Made by a program: the position numbers and the translations under genes
The notes under the pieces: model-generated
The model's database searches: none
Told to the model about the DNA's origin: nothing
The model's input: the letters and a program-made list of their open reading frames with translations, nothing else
Origin: a bacterium
GTDB lineage: Bacteria > Zixibacteria > MSB-5A5 > GN15 > FEB-12
Assembly (NCBI GenBank): GCA_020444475.1
Contig: JAHLKV010000002.1
Location: 310,001-374,000, forward strand
Length of the DNA: 64,000 bases
Reading direction: 5' to 3'
Shown: positions 63,090-64,000 of the stretch, in pieces
Position numbering within the stretch: the stretch's first letter is position 1
Layout: each line of letters begins with the position of its first letter

Positions 63090-63465
63090 GTCCTCTTCTC
63101 GATTGGATTGTGTTGTAACGTGTCCAAGTATATCAATGCTCTTCTCGCCTGTCAACGTCGCAAAGTACTTGACTAAACGACCGATGATCTCTATCTTTGA
63201 TGCGAGAACAGGTCAGTCTCTTATATCCCCACTCTCACAAACTACACTCGCAGCGGTTGTTCGTTTATTCGTATCGGTCAGTCGTTGCATCCCCACCAGT
63301 ACGTTTTCGACCGCCGGCGATCATCCACCCGATCCGGCGCGGGCAACCGCGCACCCATCTGGGGGCTGGGGATTCGTACGCCTGTGTGCGTACGGATTAG
63401 CCGCACAGGAGGGGGAAAAGGCGGCCCCGGGGCGTACGCATTCGGGGCCGCCGACCATAAAACGT
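63090..63465. other. Intergenic stretch of 376 nt without a supported gene
   Basis: Contains the dehydrogenase upstream region, an imperfect hairpin at 63371-63396 (TTCGTACGC/GCGTACGGA) and the SDR terminator. No RNA gene was recognised. Confidence 0.6.
63420..63452 (-). terminator. Terminator of the SDR gene
   Basis: Perfect stem GGCGGCCCC/GGGGCCGCC, then TTTTCCCCC on the minus strand, 13 nt after the stop. Confidence 0.8.
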
Positions 63466-64000
63466 TCAGCGCTTTTTGGCCAGCGGTCTGATATCGACGT
63501 TTGAAATCCACGCGTTTGGGTTTTGTTTCGCGATATGCAAAGCCGTCTCGGCGACCTCGCGGATAGTTAGCTTCGTGACAACCGAACTCGATGGTCTCTT
63601 CCTGCCACCCGGTGATCCAAACCCGGTGTCGGTCGATGCCGGTGATAGCGTGCAGACTTTGATGTTGTCATTGCGCACCTCTCCCCCGACTGAGTCGGAC
63701 ATGATATTGAGCGCGGCTTTCGAGGCGGCGTAGACTGCCATGTTGGGCACGCCCTGTTTGGCGGCCATCGACGAGATATTGATGATCTGTCCGCCCCCCT
63801 GCTTTTTCATTTTTGGGATCAGCTCACGGAAACAGAAATAGACCGATTTCAGGTTGGTATCCAGAATGAGGTCGTACTCTTTCTCGATCATCTCGTGGAT
63901 CGGTTTGGCGAACCCGACTCCGGCGTTGTTGATGAAGATGTCGATCCGCCCGAACTTTCGGTAGGCCGTCGCGATGATCCTGCGCATCCCGGCTGCTTTG
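63466..64000 (-). CDS. Short-chain dehydrogenase/reductase, cut by the right window edge
   Basis: The frame continues past the right edge, so the N-terminal NAD-binding glycine motif is missing. The visible 177 residues contain INNAGVGF, the NINISSMA-type strand (GGQIINISSMAAKQG with the catalytic Ser), YAASKAALNIMSD with the catalytic Tyr and Lys, and CTLSPASTDTGFG. It is a classical SDR with an unusual basic C-terminus (GGRKRPSSS). The substrate is unknown. Confidence 0.9.
   Translation of the reverse strand, partial: KAAGMRRIIATAYRKFGRIDIFINNAGVGFAKPIHEMIEKEYDLILDTNLKSVYFCFRELIPKMKKQGGGQIINISSMAAKQGVPNMAVYAASKAALNIMSDSVGGEVRNDNIKVCTLSPASTDTGFGSPGGRKRPSSSVVTKLTIREVAETALHIAKQNPNAWISNVDIRPLAKKR

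Overview
The window looks like a chromosome segment of a moderately GC-rich, diderm (LPS-bearing) bacterium. Outer-membrane evidence: a kdsA-kdsC-kdsD operon for KDO, an LptC-type lipoprotein, a LolC/LolD lipoprotein exporter, an OmpA-family porin with calcium-binding type-3 repeats, a PorT-like barrel, a DUF5683 protein and many lipoproteins. The mix of these with McsA-McsB-ClpC, an exosortase with EpsI, and many secreted proteins of unknown function suggests an uncultivated lineage near the FCB/Zixibacteria-type groups. That is inference; no rRNA or tRNA gene was seen to test it.

Layout. 1-2.8 kb: M1-like peptidase (cut by the left edge) and M48 peptidase. 3-6.7 kb: three tandem paralogues of an unrecognised exported protein. 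6.8-8.5 kb: rpmA and a leaderless AAA ATPase. 8.7-14.9 kb: lolC-lolD-mcsA-mcsB-clpC, apparently one operon. 15-19.2 kb: small acidic secreted protein, lysS, coaD, PilM-like and ComEA-like genes. 19.3-20.9 kb: a long repeat carrying a REP-associated tyrosine transposase (RAYT). 20.9-25.2 kb: MobA-like protein, LptC, OmpA, TIGR04076 protein, barrel protein. 25.9-28.7 kb: KDO operon. 28.8-33.5 kb: two paralogous membrane proteins, PDZ protein, type III polyketide synthase, cupin. 33.6-34.8 kb: second copy of the long repeat and a Myb/SANT-like basic protein. 35-46.3 kb: mixed single genes (AI-2E transporter, MBL hydrolase, glutaredoxin-like, SDR, Xth, DinB, aldo/keto reductase, paired lipoproteins, TPR protein). 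46.5-52.1 kb: YCF48-like propeller, then gmd-rmd and a UDP-sugar dehydrogenase. 52.2-57.2 kb: HEAT protein and HD-GYP protein, DUF5683, lipid kinase. 57.4-60.7 kb: exosortase, EpsI, UbiA-like and DUF6599 genes. 60.9-64 kb: lipoprotein, Cys-rich protein, isocitrate dehydrogenase-type enzyme, SDR cut by the right edge.

The most unusual signal is between genes. More than thirty short hairpin elements, in about ten stem-sequence classes, share one architecture: a GTAG, GTGG or GTGC foot directly 5' of a 20-50 nt hairpin (read on the other strand: hairpin then CTAC, CCAC or GCAC). The RAYT gene is bracketed by exact 25-bp inverted copies of one class, and its cassette lies inside a roughly 560-nt repeat whose cassette-free copy is 14 kb away. 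Several elements abut, and sometimes supply, the TAG stop codon of the upstream gene. This fits a RAYT-driven REP system with very diverse stems.
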